A stretch of 64,000 nt of DNA from positions 248,001 through 312,000 of the forward strand of contig NZ_PCOQ01000002.1 of the NCBI RefSeq assembly GCF_002975275.1, written 5' to 3'. Within the stretch, counting starts at the first letter, position 1. Every line of letters begins with the position of its first letter. Source of the DNA: Achromobacter sp. MYb9. Lineage in GTDB: Bacteria > Pseudomonadota > Gammaproteobacteria > Burkholderiales > Burkholderiaceae_B. Both the position numbers and the translations under genes were made by a program. The notes under the pieces are model-generated. The model saw only the letters and a program-made list of their open reading frames with translations, searched no databases and was not told the DNA's origin. This document shows positions 54,357-62,647 of the stretch, one piece after another.

Positions 54357-55676
54357 CTACTTCAGCGTCTGGCCCTTGGTCTCGGGCATGCGGATGAAAG
54401 TGATCAGCGTGATCACGGCGCCCGCCAGCACGTAATAGAAGAACCAGCGTTCCATCCCCTTGCTTTGCAGCCAGGTCAGCAGGTAGGGCGTGGTGCCGCC
54501 CAGCAGCGCGACGACCAGGTTGTATGGCGTGCCGATACCGACGGCGCGCACGCTGGTGGGGAACTGTTCCGACATGATGGCCGGCGCGATCGCCGTGTAC
54601 ATGGCATACAGCACCAGGCCGAACAGCTCCACCGCCAGGATCGAACCGAACGAGGGCCCAAGCGTCGTCATCAGGGGGTAGAAGAACACCAGGTAGCCGG
54701 TGGCGAAAAAGATCAGCTGCGGCTTGCGGCCGATGCGGTCCGAGAGGATGCCGAACAGCGGCTGCACCAGCATGAAGACGACCAGCGCGACGGTGTTGGC
54801 GGCGAACGCGGTCTTGGGGTCGGCGCCTACCTGGCGGATGGCGTAGGTGGGGACGTAGGCCACGAAGATGTAGAACGCGAACGTGGTCAGGACGGAGAAG
54901 CCCACGATGCGCAGCACTTCGCGCGGGTGATCGCGCAGCAGGGTGCGCAGCGGCTGCTTTTCGACGCCGGCTTTCTTGGCGTGCGAGAAGGCTTCGGTTT
55001 CCGGGATGGCACGGCGGATCCACATGCCGGCCAGGCCGCCCAGGGCGCCCAGCAAGAAGGGAATGCGCCAGCCCCACGACGCCATGTCGGCCTTGGTCAG
55101 CGTCGACGTCAGGATCCAGCCCACGGCGGAGGCGGCCAAAATGCCGACAGCGGCGCTGAAGAAGACGAAGCTGGAGTAGAAACCGCGTTTTTCGGGCGGC
55201 GCCATTTCAGCCAGGAAGGTCGTGGCCGAGGCATACTCTCCGCCCAGCGACAGGCCTTGCAAGAGGCGTGCGCCGGTCAGCAGCAGGGGGGCCGCAATGC
55301 CGATCGTGGCGTAGGTGGGGGTGATGGCGATGATGAGCGAGCCGCCCGCCATCATCAGGATCGTCAGGCCCAGCGCGGCTTTGCGGCCGTAGCGGTCGGA
55401 GAAGATGCCCAGCACCCAGCCGCCCACCGGGCGCATGAAGAAGCCCACGGCAAAGATGCCGAAGGTGGCCAGCAACGCCGTGGTCTCGTTGCCCGGCGGG
55501 AAGAACTGACTGGAGAAGAAAATGGCGAAAGAGGCATAGATGGTCCAATCGAACCATTCGACCGCATTGCCTACACTACCGGCCAGGATGGTGCGGGCGC
55601 GGGATACCGGCGCGGCGCTGGCCGATGCGGCGCTTGCTCCTTGCTTGCTGCGCAAGGTCGCGGAAGGGGTGCTCAT
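54357..55676 (-). CDS. MHS-family MFS transporter (organic acid:proton symporter type)
   Basis: A 439-residue transporter with 12 helices, of the metabolite:H+ symporter branch (KgtP/ProP-like). Signatures: NAVEWFDWTIYASFAIFFSS in helix 1, GWVLGIFSDRYGRKAALGLT (MFS motif A) and QGLSLGGEYASATTFLAEMA. A short N-terminal Ser/Ala-rich tail precedes helix 1. Its divergent neighbour is an AsnC-type regulator that likely controls it. Substrate unknown; an amide or amino/keto acid is suggested by the amidase. Confidence 0.9.
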   Translation of the reverse strand: MSTPSATLRSKQGASAASASAAPVSRARTILAGSVGNAVEWFDWTIYASFAIFFSSQFFPPGNETTALLATFGIFAVGFFMRPVGGWVLGIFSDRYGRKAALGLTILMMAGGSLIIAITPTYATIGIAAPLLLTGARLLQGLSLGGEYASATTFLAEMAPPEKRGFYSSFVFFSAAVGILAASAVGWILTSTLTKADMASWGWRIPFLLGALGGLAGMWIRRAIPETEAFSHAKKAGVEKQPLRTLLRDHPREVLRIVGFSVLTTFAFYIFVAYVPTYAIRQVGADPKTAFAANTVALVVFMLVQPLFGILSDRIGRKPQLIFFATGYLVFFYPLMTTLGPSFGSILAVELFGLVLYAMYTAIAPAIMSEQFPTSVRAVGIGTPYNLVVALLGGTTPYLLTWLQSKGMERWFFYYVLAGAVITLITFIRMPETKGQTLK

Positions 55677-55685
55677 GACGTCCTC

Positions 55686-55703
55686 AAAATAAGAATTTAT
55701 TTT
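55686..55703. promoter_or_regulatory. AT-rich palindrome, candidate AsnC/Lrp operator
   Basis: Arms aaaataa (55686-55692) and ttatttt (55697-55703) with a 4-base centre lie in the 82-base AT-rich gap between the transporter gene and the divergent regulator gene. The position is right for an operator. A second arm-like pair gtc-aaaaa-gac follows. Whether either is bound is untested. Confidence 0.45.
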
Positions 55704-55758
55704 TGGTCAAAAAGACAATTTAATTTTATGTTTTTATCAATGCGCGAACGTTAGATTA

Positions 55759-56763
55759 ATGAATATGGTCACGTCAAGTAAGGGTAAGCCCCTAATGCCA
55801 GCGCTGGATGACACCGATCTGGCCTGTCTGATTGCCTTGCAGTCGGACCCGCGCGCGTCCTGGCGCGAACTGGGCACGGCCACCGGCATCGCCGAGCGGA
55901 CGGTGGCGCGCCGGCTTCGCCGCCTGATGGATGCGGACGCGCTGCGGGTCATCGCCGAGCCCGATCCGTTGGCCATGGGCCAGGGCGTGGTGTTGCATGC
56001 CTGGGTGCGCTGTCGTTCGGGCCGGGTGCCGGACGTGGCCGATCAGCTGGCGCGGCTGGACATCAGCCAACTGGTCGTCACCCTGGCCGGCACCGCCGAC
56101 CTGATGGCCGAGCTGACCCTGGCGGACGCAGCCGACATGCCGGACGTGGTGACGCGCGTGTTGCCGTCGATTGACGGCGTGGAGCATGTGGAGGCGCGGC
56201 TGGTGTTGCGCCCCTTTCGCCGCGCGGGGCAATGGCGTATCCAGGCGCAGCCGGATGCCGCCGCCGAAACGCCGCCCGCGCAGCCCGCGGCGGCGTTGAC
56301 CGAGCCGGAACAACGCATGGTCGCCCATCTGATGCGCGACGGGCGGGCCAGCCTGGCCGAGCTGGCTGAACAGGCCGGCGTCAGCGAACCCACGGCGCAG
56401 CGTCTGCTTCAGCATCTGGTCGAGCGGCGCGCGCTGAGTTTCCGCGTGGAGGTGGAACCGGCGCTGGTCGGCTTTCCGGTAGAGGCCGTGATCTCGGTGC
56501 AGGTGCGGCCGCAAGCGGTGGACGCGCTGGCCGCGCATCTGGCGCTGGACCCCAACACGCGATGCCTGTTCGGCACCAGCGGCGCGTCGCAGTTGTTCTG
56601 GCACGTGCTGTGCCGCGATAGCCTGCATCTGTGGGACGTGGTGACGCGCCGGCTGGGTGAACTGGATGGCGTGCTGAACAGCGAAGTTGGGGTGGTGATG
56701 CGCGCGCACAAGCGCTGCGGCATCGTGCGCGCCGGTGCGCGGCTGGGGGCGGACGCCCCGTAG
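55759..56763 (+). CDS. Lrp/AsnC-family regulator with two tandem modules
   Basis: A 334-residue protein about twice the usual 150-165. The first module has the HTH (LDDTDLACLIALQSDPRASW ... ERTVARRLRRLMDADALRV) and an AsnC-type ligand domain (VVTLAGTADLMAELTLAD). A linker at about 175 leads to a second HTH (EQRMVAHLMRDGRASLAELA ... SEPTAQRLLQHLVERRALS) and ligand domain (RCLFGTSGASQLFWHVLCR). It is divergent from the MHS transporter and amidase genes. One of several ATGs (55759, 55765, 55798) is the start; I take the first. Confidence 0.83.
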   Translation: MNMVTSSKGKPLMPALDDTDLACLIALQSDPRASWRELGTATGIAERTVARRLRRLMDADALRVIAEPDPLAMGQGVVLHAWVRCRSGRVPDVADQLARLDISQLVVTLAGTADLMAELTLADAADMPDVVTRVLPSIDGVEHVEARLVLRPFRRAGQWRIQAQPDAAAETPPAQPAAALTEPEQRMVAHLMRDGRASLAELAEQAGVSEPTAQRLLQHLVERRALSFRVEVEPALVGFPVEAVISVQVRPQAVDALAAHLALDPNTRCLFGTSGASQLFWHVLCRDSLHLWDVVTRRLGELDGVLNSEVGVVMRAHKRCGIVRAGARLGADAP

Positions 56764-56817
56764 TGGCTACCCCTCGCGGTGCGCGCGTGCGCGCGCCGCG
56801 AGGCCGCATCGGGCGCC

Positions 56818-59310
56818 CTACGCGCCCAGATAAGCGCGGGCCAGCGCGCCGTCCTGCGCGATTTCCGCCGCCGTGCCTTGCGCCGCGACGCGGCCGGACT
56901 CCAGCACATAGGCGCGGTCGGCCAGCGATAGCGCCAGCGCGGCCATCTGGTCCACCAGCAGAATCGTCATGGACTCCGCGCGCAGCCGGTCCAGCGCGTC
57001 GAACAACTCGTCGATGATCTTGGGCGCCAGGCCCAACGACGGTTCGTCCAGCAGCAGGATCACGGGCTTGGACATAAGGCCGCGTGCAATCGCCAGCATC
57101 TGCTGTTCGCCGCCGGACAAGAGGCCGGCGCGCTGGTGCAAGCGTTCACGCAGGCGCGGGAACCGCGTCAGCATCTCTTCCACGCGCGCTTCCCGGTCCT
57201 GGGGATGCAGGAAGGCACCCAGCCGGATGTTGTCCAGCACGCTCAGGCCAGGGAAGACTTGACGGCCTTCGGGCACCAGCACCAGGCCGCGCGCCACGAT
57301 GCGGTCGGCGGCCAGGCCATTCAGTTCCTGCCCTTGCAGATGCATGCCGCCCTGCGCGGGCCGATGCAGGCCGGCCAGCGTGCGCATCAAGGTGGATTTA
57401 CCCGCGCCGTTGGCGCCCAGCAGGGCCACCATTTCGCCCTGCCGTACTTGCAGGTCGATGCCGTGCAGCACGGGGTTGGCGCCATAACCCGTCACCAGAT
57501 TGCCCACGCCCAGTACTTCGGGCGCGATGGGGGCGCCGGCTGGCCGCTGCCGGGATGCGGGGGCGCGCCCAGCGGCGTCATCGCCCAGGTAGGCCTGGCG
57601 CACGGCGGGCGATTGCTGGATGTCGGCGGGGCTGCCTTGCGCCAGCTCGCGGCCGGCGTCGATGGCAACGATATGGTCCGACACCCCCATCACCAGCGCC
57701 ATGTCGTGTTCGACCAGCAACACGCCCGCGCCGGCCTCGGCGATGCGCCGCAGCAGCCCGGCCAGCCGCGTCTTGTCTTCGCGGGACAAGCCCGCCGCCG
57801 GTTCGTCCATCAGCAGGATGTCGGCATCGGTGGCCAGCGCGCGGGCAATCTCCACCAGGCGCCGATCCACGTGGGGCAGGTCGGCGGCGGGTACGTCCAG
57901 CGCGCCCTCGTAGCCGCAGAACGCCAACAGCGCGCGCGCCCGTTCGCGCACGTCCGGGGTTCGGAAGCGGCGCGACGCCAGCAGCCCGCCCAGCCGGCCG
58001 CGCACCATGCCCAGCGCCACGTTGTCTTCCACGCTAAGCGTGTCGAACAGCTGCGAGGTCTGGTAGGTGCGGCCGATGCCGCTGCGCGCCACCCGATAGG
58101 CCGGCAGGGCGGCCAGCGGCGTGTCGCCCAGCGTTACCGCGCCGGCGGTGGGCTGGTAGTAGCCGCTGAGCATGTTGATGACGGTCGACTTGCCTGCGCC
58201 GTTGGGTCCGATCAGCGCCGTCACGGCCGCCGGCGGCACGGCGAACGACACCGATTGCACGGCGCGCACGCCGCCGAAAGTCATGGTCAGCGCGTCGGCG
58301 CGCAAGATGCGCCGGGGGCGGCCGCCGGCTGGCATTGCGCTGCCCTGGCGCGGCGTCAGCGCATGGCTCGCCGCATTGCGGCGCCAGCGCGACAGCAGCC
58401 CGGCCACGCCGTCCGGCGCGGCCCACAGCACCACCAGCAGGAAGGCACCGAAGAACAGCAGGCGGTATTCCTCCAGGCTGGATAGCAGCTCTGGCAGCAG
58501 TCCGACGACGACCGCGCCCAGCAACGGTCCGGCCAGCGACCCCGCGCCGCCCAGCGTCACCGCCAGCACGAACAGGATGGACTGCATGAAGTTGAAGTTG
58601 TGCGGCGTGATCATGCCGGCCTGCGGCGCGTAGAGGCCGCCCGCCAGGCCCACCACCGCCGCCGACACCATGAACGCCACGGCCTTGACCGCCAGCGGAT
58701 TGATGCCGATGGACTCGCTGGCCGTTTCGCTGTCTTTGACGGCGCGCATCGCCGCGCCCCACGTGCCGCGTGACAGCAGCGCGTAGGCCGCCAGCGCCGC
58801 GAACGCCGCCACGATGGCCAGCATGGCCACGCCGCGGTCCCCGCCGATGCCGGCCAGCGACGGTTGCACGATTCCCATCAGGCCGTTCTGGCCGCCGGTG
58901 AGGTCGCCGCCTTCGATCAGCGCGTGCTCGACGATGAAGCCGAAGGCGATGGTGATCATCGCCAGGTAAGGGCCTTTCACGCGCAGCGCGGGCAGGGCCA
59001 ACAGCAGGCCGAAGGCGCCGGCGATAAGCGCCGCTGCCGGCCAGGCCAGCCAGAAGCTCCAGCCGGCCTGGCCGGTCAGGATCGCCACGGTGTACGCGCC
59101 GATGGCGTAGAAACCGGCGTGGCCGAACGACATCTGTCCGGTCAGCCCCAGCAGTACGTTCAGCCCGATGCCGGCCAGCGCCAACAGCGCCACATTGCCC
59201 AGCACGAACACGTAGTAGCCGTTGACGGTGGCCGCCAGGGCCAGGCCGGCCGCCGCCAGCAGGGCGTAGAGCGCCAGCGGCAGCCAGCGCGATGCAAGTC
59301 GCTTATTCAT
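56818..59310 (-). CDS. fused branched-chain amino acid ABC transporter: LivM permease + LivG ATPase + LivF ATPase
   Basis: An 830-residue continuous reading frame with three transporter parts in the order permease, ATPase, ATPase. Residues 1-310 match LivM (LTGQMSFGHAGFYAIGAYTV, VKGPYLAMITIAFGFIVEH). Residues 335-575 match LivG, with Walker A GPNGAGKST (368-376) and Walker B ILLMDEPAAGL (498-508), but the signature is LPHVDRRLVE (478-487). Residues 598-828 match LivF, with Walker A GANGAGKST (632-640), signature LSGGEQQ (731-737) and Walker B ILLLDEPSLGL (751-761). Linkers are Ala/Pro/Arg-rich. I read no stop in between. The ATG at 59310 overlaps the end of livH. Neighbours supply LivH and the binding protein. 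Confidence 0.85.
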   Translation of the reverse strand: MNKRLASRWLPLALYALLAAAGLALAATVNGYYVFVLGNVALLALAGIGLNVLLGLTGQMSFGHAGFYAIGAYTVAILTGQAGWSFWLAWPAAALIAGAFGLLLALPALRVKGPYLAMITIAFGFIVEHALIEGGDLTGGQNGLMGIVQPSLAGIGGDRGVAMLAIVAAFAALAAYALLSRGTWGAAMRAVKDSETASESIGINPLAVKAVAFMVSAAVVGLAGGLYAPQAGMITPHNFNFMQSILFVLAVTLGGAGSLAGPLLGAVVVGLLPELLSSLEEYRLLFFGAFLLVVLWAAPDGVAGLLSRWRRNAASHALTPRQGSAMPAGGRPRRILRADALTMTFGGVRAVQSVSFAVPPAAVTALIGPNGAGKSTVINMLSGYYQPTAGAVTLGDTPLAALPAYRVARSGIGRTYQTSQLFDTLSVEDNVALGMVRGRLGGLLASRRFRTPDVRERARALLAFCGYEGALDVPAADLPHVDRRLVEIARALATDADILLMDEPAAGLSREDKTRLAGLLRRIAEAGAGVLLVEHDMALVMGVSDHIVAIDAGRELAQGSPADIQQSPAVRQAYLGDDAAGRAPASRQRPAGAPIAPEVLGVGNLVTGYGANPVLHGIDLQVRQGEMVALLGANGAGKSTLMRTLAGLHRPAQGGMHLQGQELNGLAADRIVARGLVLVPEGRQVFPGLSVLDNIRLGAFLHPQDREARVEEMLTRFPRLRERLHQRAGLLSGGEQQMLAIARGLMSKPVILLLDEPSLGLAPKIIDELFDALDRLRAESMTILLVDQMAALALSLADRAYVLESGRVAAQGTAAEIAQDGALARAYLGA

Positions 59311-60188
59311 CAGACCTTCCTGACATCGGCGCGGCCGAAGAGTCCGTTGGGACGCACGGCCAGCATGACGATCACCAGCGTGAAGCTGATGATCTGGGTA
59401 TATCCGGAGCCCAGCGCCACCGTGATCAGCGCTTCGACCACGCCGAACAGCAGGCCGGCGATCATCACGCCCCACGCGCTGGTAATGCCGCCCAGGATCG
59501 CGACGACAAAGGCCTTCAGGCCGAACAGCGTGCCCATGTCGGCCTGCACGTTGAACAGCGGCGCGACCAGCGCGCCCGCCACGCCGGCGAACAGCGTGGA
59601 TACGGCAAATGCCGCCATGATGGCGCGGCGCACGGGAATGCCCATCAGCCGTGCCGCGCTGGGGTTCTGCACGACGGCCAGCAGCGCCACGCCCCAGCGC
59701 GTGCGGCGCGACAGCGTGTGCAGCGCTGCCGCCAGCACCAGCCCGACCAGCGGAATCAGCAGTTGCAACGGGTAGACGCCCAGGCCCAGCCCGCCGATTT
59801 CCAGCGGCGCCTGCGCCAGTGGCGACGGCAGGCTGCGCGGCTCTTTGCCGAACGTGAACATCACCACGTTATCCAGCACGATGCCGAGCGCCACCGTGGA
59901 CATCAGCCAGGCGTTGGAGCCCCGGCTGGCGAACGGCCGCACGGCCAGCCGTTCGACCACCAGGCCGTACAGCGCGCACAGCGCCAGCGCCGCCAGCAAG
60001 GCGGGCGCCAGCGGCCAGCCCAGCGTCTGCGCGAACGTAAAGGTCAGCACGGCGCCCAGCATCATGGAACTGCCCTGGGCGAAGTTCACCGTGCCGGACA
60101 CGGCGTAGGTCAGGTAAAAGCCCAGGGCCATCAGCCCGTACATGCTTCCCAGACCCAGGCCGCTGACGATGGCGGACATCAACAACAT
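59310..60188 (-). CDS. LivH-type ABC transporter permease
   Basis: A 292-residue inner-membrane permease of the branched-chain-amino-acid family: GLGSMYGLMALGFYLTYAVS, NFAQGSSMMLGAVLTFTFAQ and VALLAVVQNPSAARLMGIPV (the conserved EAA-like loop region). It pairs with the LivM half of the fused gene. ATG at 60188, preceded on the minus strand by an in-frame region to 60266 with no match. Its stop overlaps the fused gene's start (TGATG). Confidence 0.9.
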   Translation of the reverse strand: MLLMSAIVSGLGLGSMYGLMALGFYLTYAVSGTVNFAQGSSMMLGAVLTFTFAQTLGWPLAPALLAALALCALYGLVVERLAVRPFASRGSNAWLMSTVALGIVLDNVVMFTFGKEPRSLPSPLAQAPLEIGGLGLGVYPLQLLIPLVGLVLAAALHTLSRRTRWGVALLAVVQNPSAARLMGIPVRRAIMAAFAVSTLFAGVAGALVAPLFNVQADMGTLFGLKAFVVAILGGITSAWGVMIAGLLFGVVEALITVALGSGYTQIISFTLVIVMLAVRPNGLFGRADVRKV

Positions 60189-60214
60189 GCGCGTCTCCCG
60201 CGTGGACCAGCTGT

Positions 60215-61405
60215 TTACTGCGCGCCTTTGACGGGCAGGATGCGGTTGTCGATGAACTGCGTCCACACGTAATCGTCTTCGCGCAACGCATCGTGCGAAG
60301 TGGGCGTGAAGGGCTGTTCATAGGTTTTGATCAGGCCGTCGTACTTGCCGATCTTGTAGAAGCCCTGGCGCACCGCGTCGCCATCGGTCGAGCCGGCCTG
60401 CGCGATGGCCAGCGCGGCCAGCTGCATGCCGTCGTAGGCATTGGCCACGCCCACGGCAGGCGTGATGTCCTGCGGGCCCTTGATGTCGGAATACTTGGCC
60501 TTCAGCGCCTGCATCACCTTGTCGCCCACCGGGCCCTGCTTGCCGAAGAAGCTGTAGGTCTGCACGAAATGCACGTTCTTGGCGTTCGGGCCGGCCAGCT
60601 CGGTGAAGCGGCCACCCGCGGGGCCCCAGTGCGACACGATCGGCACCTTCCAGCCCATGCGGTCCAGCGACTTCACGACCTGCGCCGACGGGCCGACGTT
60701 GCCGACCAGGAACAGCGTGTCGGCGCCCTCGGCCTTCAGGCGGCTCAGTTGGGGCACCACGTCCAGGTCGTTGGGTTGGAATTTCTCGACGCCGGCGGGC
60801 GTGACCTTGGCCGCGGCCAGCGCGGCGTTCAGGCCTTTCTCGTTGGATTCACCCCAGGGGTTGTTCACGAGGATCATGCCCGGCTTGGCGCTCTGGAACG
60901 TCTTTTGCGCGTACTGGACCATCGCGCTGTCCACGATCTCGTCCATGGCCGACACGCGAAACACGAAGTTCGGGTTGCCCTTGTTTTGCGTGATGGCGGT
61001 GCCCGCCGCCCACGGCCCCATGAACGGCACCTTTTCCTGGTTCACGATGGGCACGATGGCCATCGAGACCGGCGTGTCCAGGCCGCCAAACAGCACGGCG
61101 ACCTTTTCCTTGAAGATCAATTCACGCGCGGCGGCCATGCCCTTGGCGGGATTGCCTTCGTCGTCGCGCCGCACCAGCACGATCTGGCGGCCGCCCAACA
61201 GGCCGCCTTTCGCGTTGATCTCGTCGATGGCGATCGTCATGCCGCGCGTCAGCGCTTCGCCCGCTCGTGCCGACTCGCCGGACAGCGCCGTGATCAGGCC
61301 GATCTTGATGGGGTCGGCGGCAAGCGCCGGTTGCAGGGTCAAGCCGGCGGTGAAGAGGGCGGCGGCGGTGGCGCGAAGCAAAAAGGAACGGCGGGTCGGG
61401 ACCAT
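60215..61405 (-). CDS. LivJ-type periplasmic substrate-binding protein
   Basis: A 396-residue protein with a signal peptide (RSFLLRATAAALFTAGLTL) cut near ALA-AD, then the Leu/Ile/Val-binding fold: IKIGLITALSGESARAGEAL, INAKGGLLGGRQIVLVRRDD and FMGPWAAGTAITQNKGNPNF. Members bind amino acids, amides, urea or aromatic acids; the ligand here is unknown. First gene of the transporter operon; its divergent neighbour is the deacetylase operon. Confidence 0.9.
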   Translation of the reverse strand: MVPTRRSFLLRATAAALFTAGLTLQPALAADPIKIGLITALSGESARAGEALTRGMTIAIDEINAKGGLLGGRQIVLVRRDDEGNPAKGMAAARELIFKEKVAVLFGGLDTPVSMAIVPIVNQEKVPFMGPWAAGTAITQNKGNPNFVFRVSAMDEIVDSAMVQYAQKTFQSAKPGMILVNNPWGESNEKGLNAALAAAKVTPAGVEKFQPNDLDVVPQLSRLKAEGADTLFLVGNVGPSAQVVKSLDRMGWKVPIVSHWGPAGGRFTELAGPNAKNVHFVQTYSFFGKQGPVGDKVMQALKAKYSDIKGPQDITPAVGVANAYDGMQLAALAIAQAGSTDGDAVRQGFYKIGKYDGLIKTYEQPFTPTSHDALREDDYVWTQFIDNRILPVKGAQ

Positions 61406-61635
61406 TGGGCACTCCTGGAAAAGTGGAACGGATCTTGCATGGGGTTAAGGGCTGCCTGGTTTCCCCATGCAAGATCCATGCCATCTGGTTCCAACCGGAC
61501 GCCATGGGCAGTGATCGCTCTGCCACGAGGGGGAATGTGGCGTCTTCAGGCGTGGTTTGTCCGCGTCAGTTTCCAGTTTTGTCTACAAAGATCCCAAGAT
61601 TTTGTTAACAATCATGCATCAGGATTTGCACCAAA
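61406..61635. promoter_or_regulatory. divergent intergenic region with paired GntR/FCD-like palindromes
   Basis: 230 bases between the transporter operon and the deacetylase operon. Near the deacetylase start are two 10-base inverted-repeat elements, ttgtctacaa at 61579-61588 and ttgttaacaa at 61602-61611, 23 bases apart (centre to centre), in an AT-rich patch. The pattern TTGT-N2-ACAA fits known operators of FCD-type GntR regulators. Both promoters are likely here. Confidence 0.6.
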
Positions 61636-62598
61636 ATGAATCCAACCTCGCTTTCAAGCACTAATCCGGGGCGCGGCGACGCGTCCGCATGGACGCCCGC
61701 GCCGCTGGCCTGCCACGGCCGCTTCGCCTATCAGCCGATCACCGGCCGGGGGGATTACGCCTGGCCGAACGGCGCGCGCCTGGCCGTGTACCTGGGCTTC
61801 AACATCGAGCACTTCGCCTTTGGCGAGGGGTTGGGGGCTGAACTGGGACCGGCCTCGCCCCATCCCGACGTGCTGAACTACGCATGGCGCGAGTACGGCA
61901 ACCGGGTGGGCGCGTGGCGCTGCCTGGAACTGTTCGACGAACTGCGCCTGCCCGCGGGCGTATTGCTCAACACCGCGCTGTACGAGCATTGCCCGGAATT
62001 GGTCGACGCCTTTCTGGCGCGCGGCGATGAACTGATCGGGCATGGCTACAGCAACGCGCATCGCCAGGGCGGCCTGCCCGAAGCGGAAGAAAGCGCGCTG
62101 CTGGCGCATTGCCGCGACCGCATCCGGCAGCACGCCGGCCAAGCGCCGGCGGGCTGGCTGTCGCCATGGATTTCGGAAAGCCGCGCCACGCCGGACCTGC
62201 TGGCCGAGGCGGGCTACCGCTACACGCTGAACTGGTGCCACGATGACCAGCCCATGCGGATGCGCACCCGCGCGGGCGATCTCTGGGCCATTCCGTATCC
62301 GCAGGAACTCAACGACATCCCGATGATCATGGGCCGCAAGATGGACGCCCGCGACTTTGCCGATATGATTCTTGATCAGTTCGAGGAAATGCGCGCGCAA
62401 GCCGTTCGCCAGCCCCTGGTGATGGGCATTGCGCTGCATCCCTATATCGTTGGGCAGCCGTACCGGTTGAGGCACCTGCGCCGGGCGCTGGCGCCGCTGG
62501 CGGCGGCGCGCGACCGGGGCGAGATCTGGTTCACCACGCCGGGCGAGATCTGCCGCCATGTGGATAGCCTGCCGTCCGGCGCGGTGGCCGCGCGCTGA
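61636..62598 (+). CDS. polysaccharide deacetylase-fold protein (PuuE-like)
   Basis: A 320-residue NodB-fold hydrolase. Seen: RGDYAWPNGARLAVYLGFNI, NYAWREYGNRVGAWRCLELF, ELIGHGYSNAHRQGG and WISESRATPDLLAEAGYRYT and MGIALHPYIVGQPYRLRHLR. This form, with GNRVG and the HPY/RLRHL end, resembles the PuuE-like allantoinase/chitooligosaccharide-deacetylase branch that acts on small cyclic amides rather than on polysaccharide. No signal peptide, so cytoplasmic. First gene of a unit with a GntR regulator and flavin reductase-like gene. Confidence 0.8.
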   Translation: MNPTSLSSTNPGRGDASAWTPAPLACHGRFAYQPITGRGDYAWPNGARLAVYLGFNIEHFAFGEGLGAELGPASPHPDVLNYAWREYGNRVGAWRCLELFDELRLPAGVLLNTALYEHCPELVDAFLARGDELIGHGYSNAHRQGGLPEAEESALLAHCRDRIRQHAGQAPAGWLSPWISESRATPDLLAEAGYRYTLNWCHDDQPMRMRTRAGDLWAIPYPQELNDIPMIMGRKMDARDFADMILDQFEEMRAQAVRQPLVMGIALHPYIVGQPYRLRHLRRALAPLAAARDRGEIWFTTPGEICRHVDSLPSGAVAAR

Positions 62599-62647
62599 GC
62601 CACCGGTTGTCCGATACCTTTTCTCCGTCCGCCCACCCGAGTCCCGC

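Noticed and set aside
52962..55754. A 930-codon open frame on the plus strand, opposite the amidase and MHS transporter genes
   Set aside because: Typical GC-rich antisense shadow: it mirrors two recognisable genes on the other strand, and its translation is rich in Gly, Arg, Gln and His with no family features.
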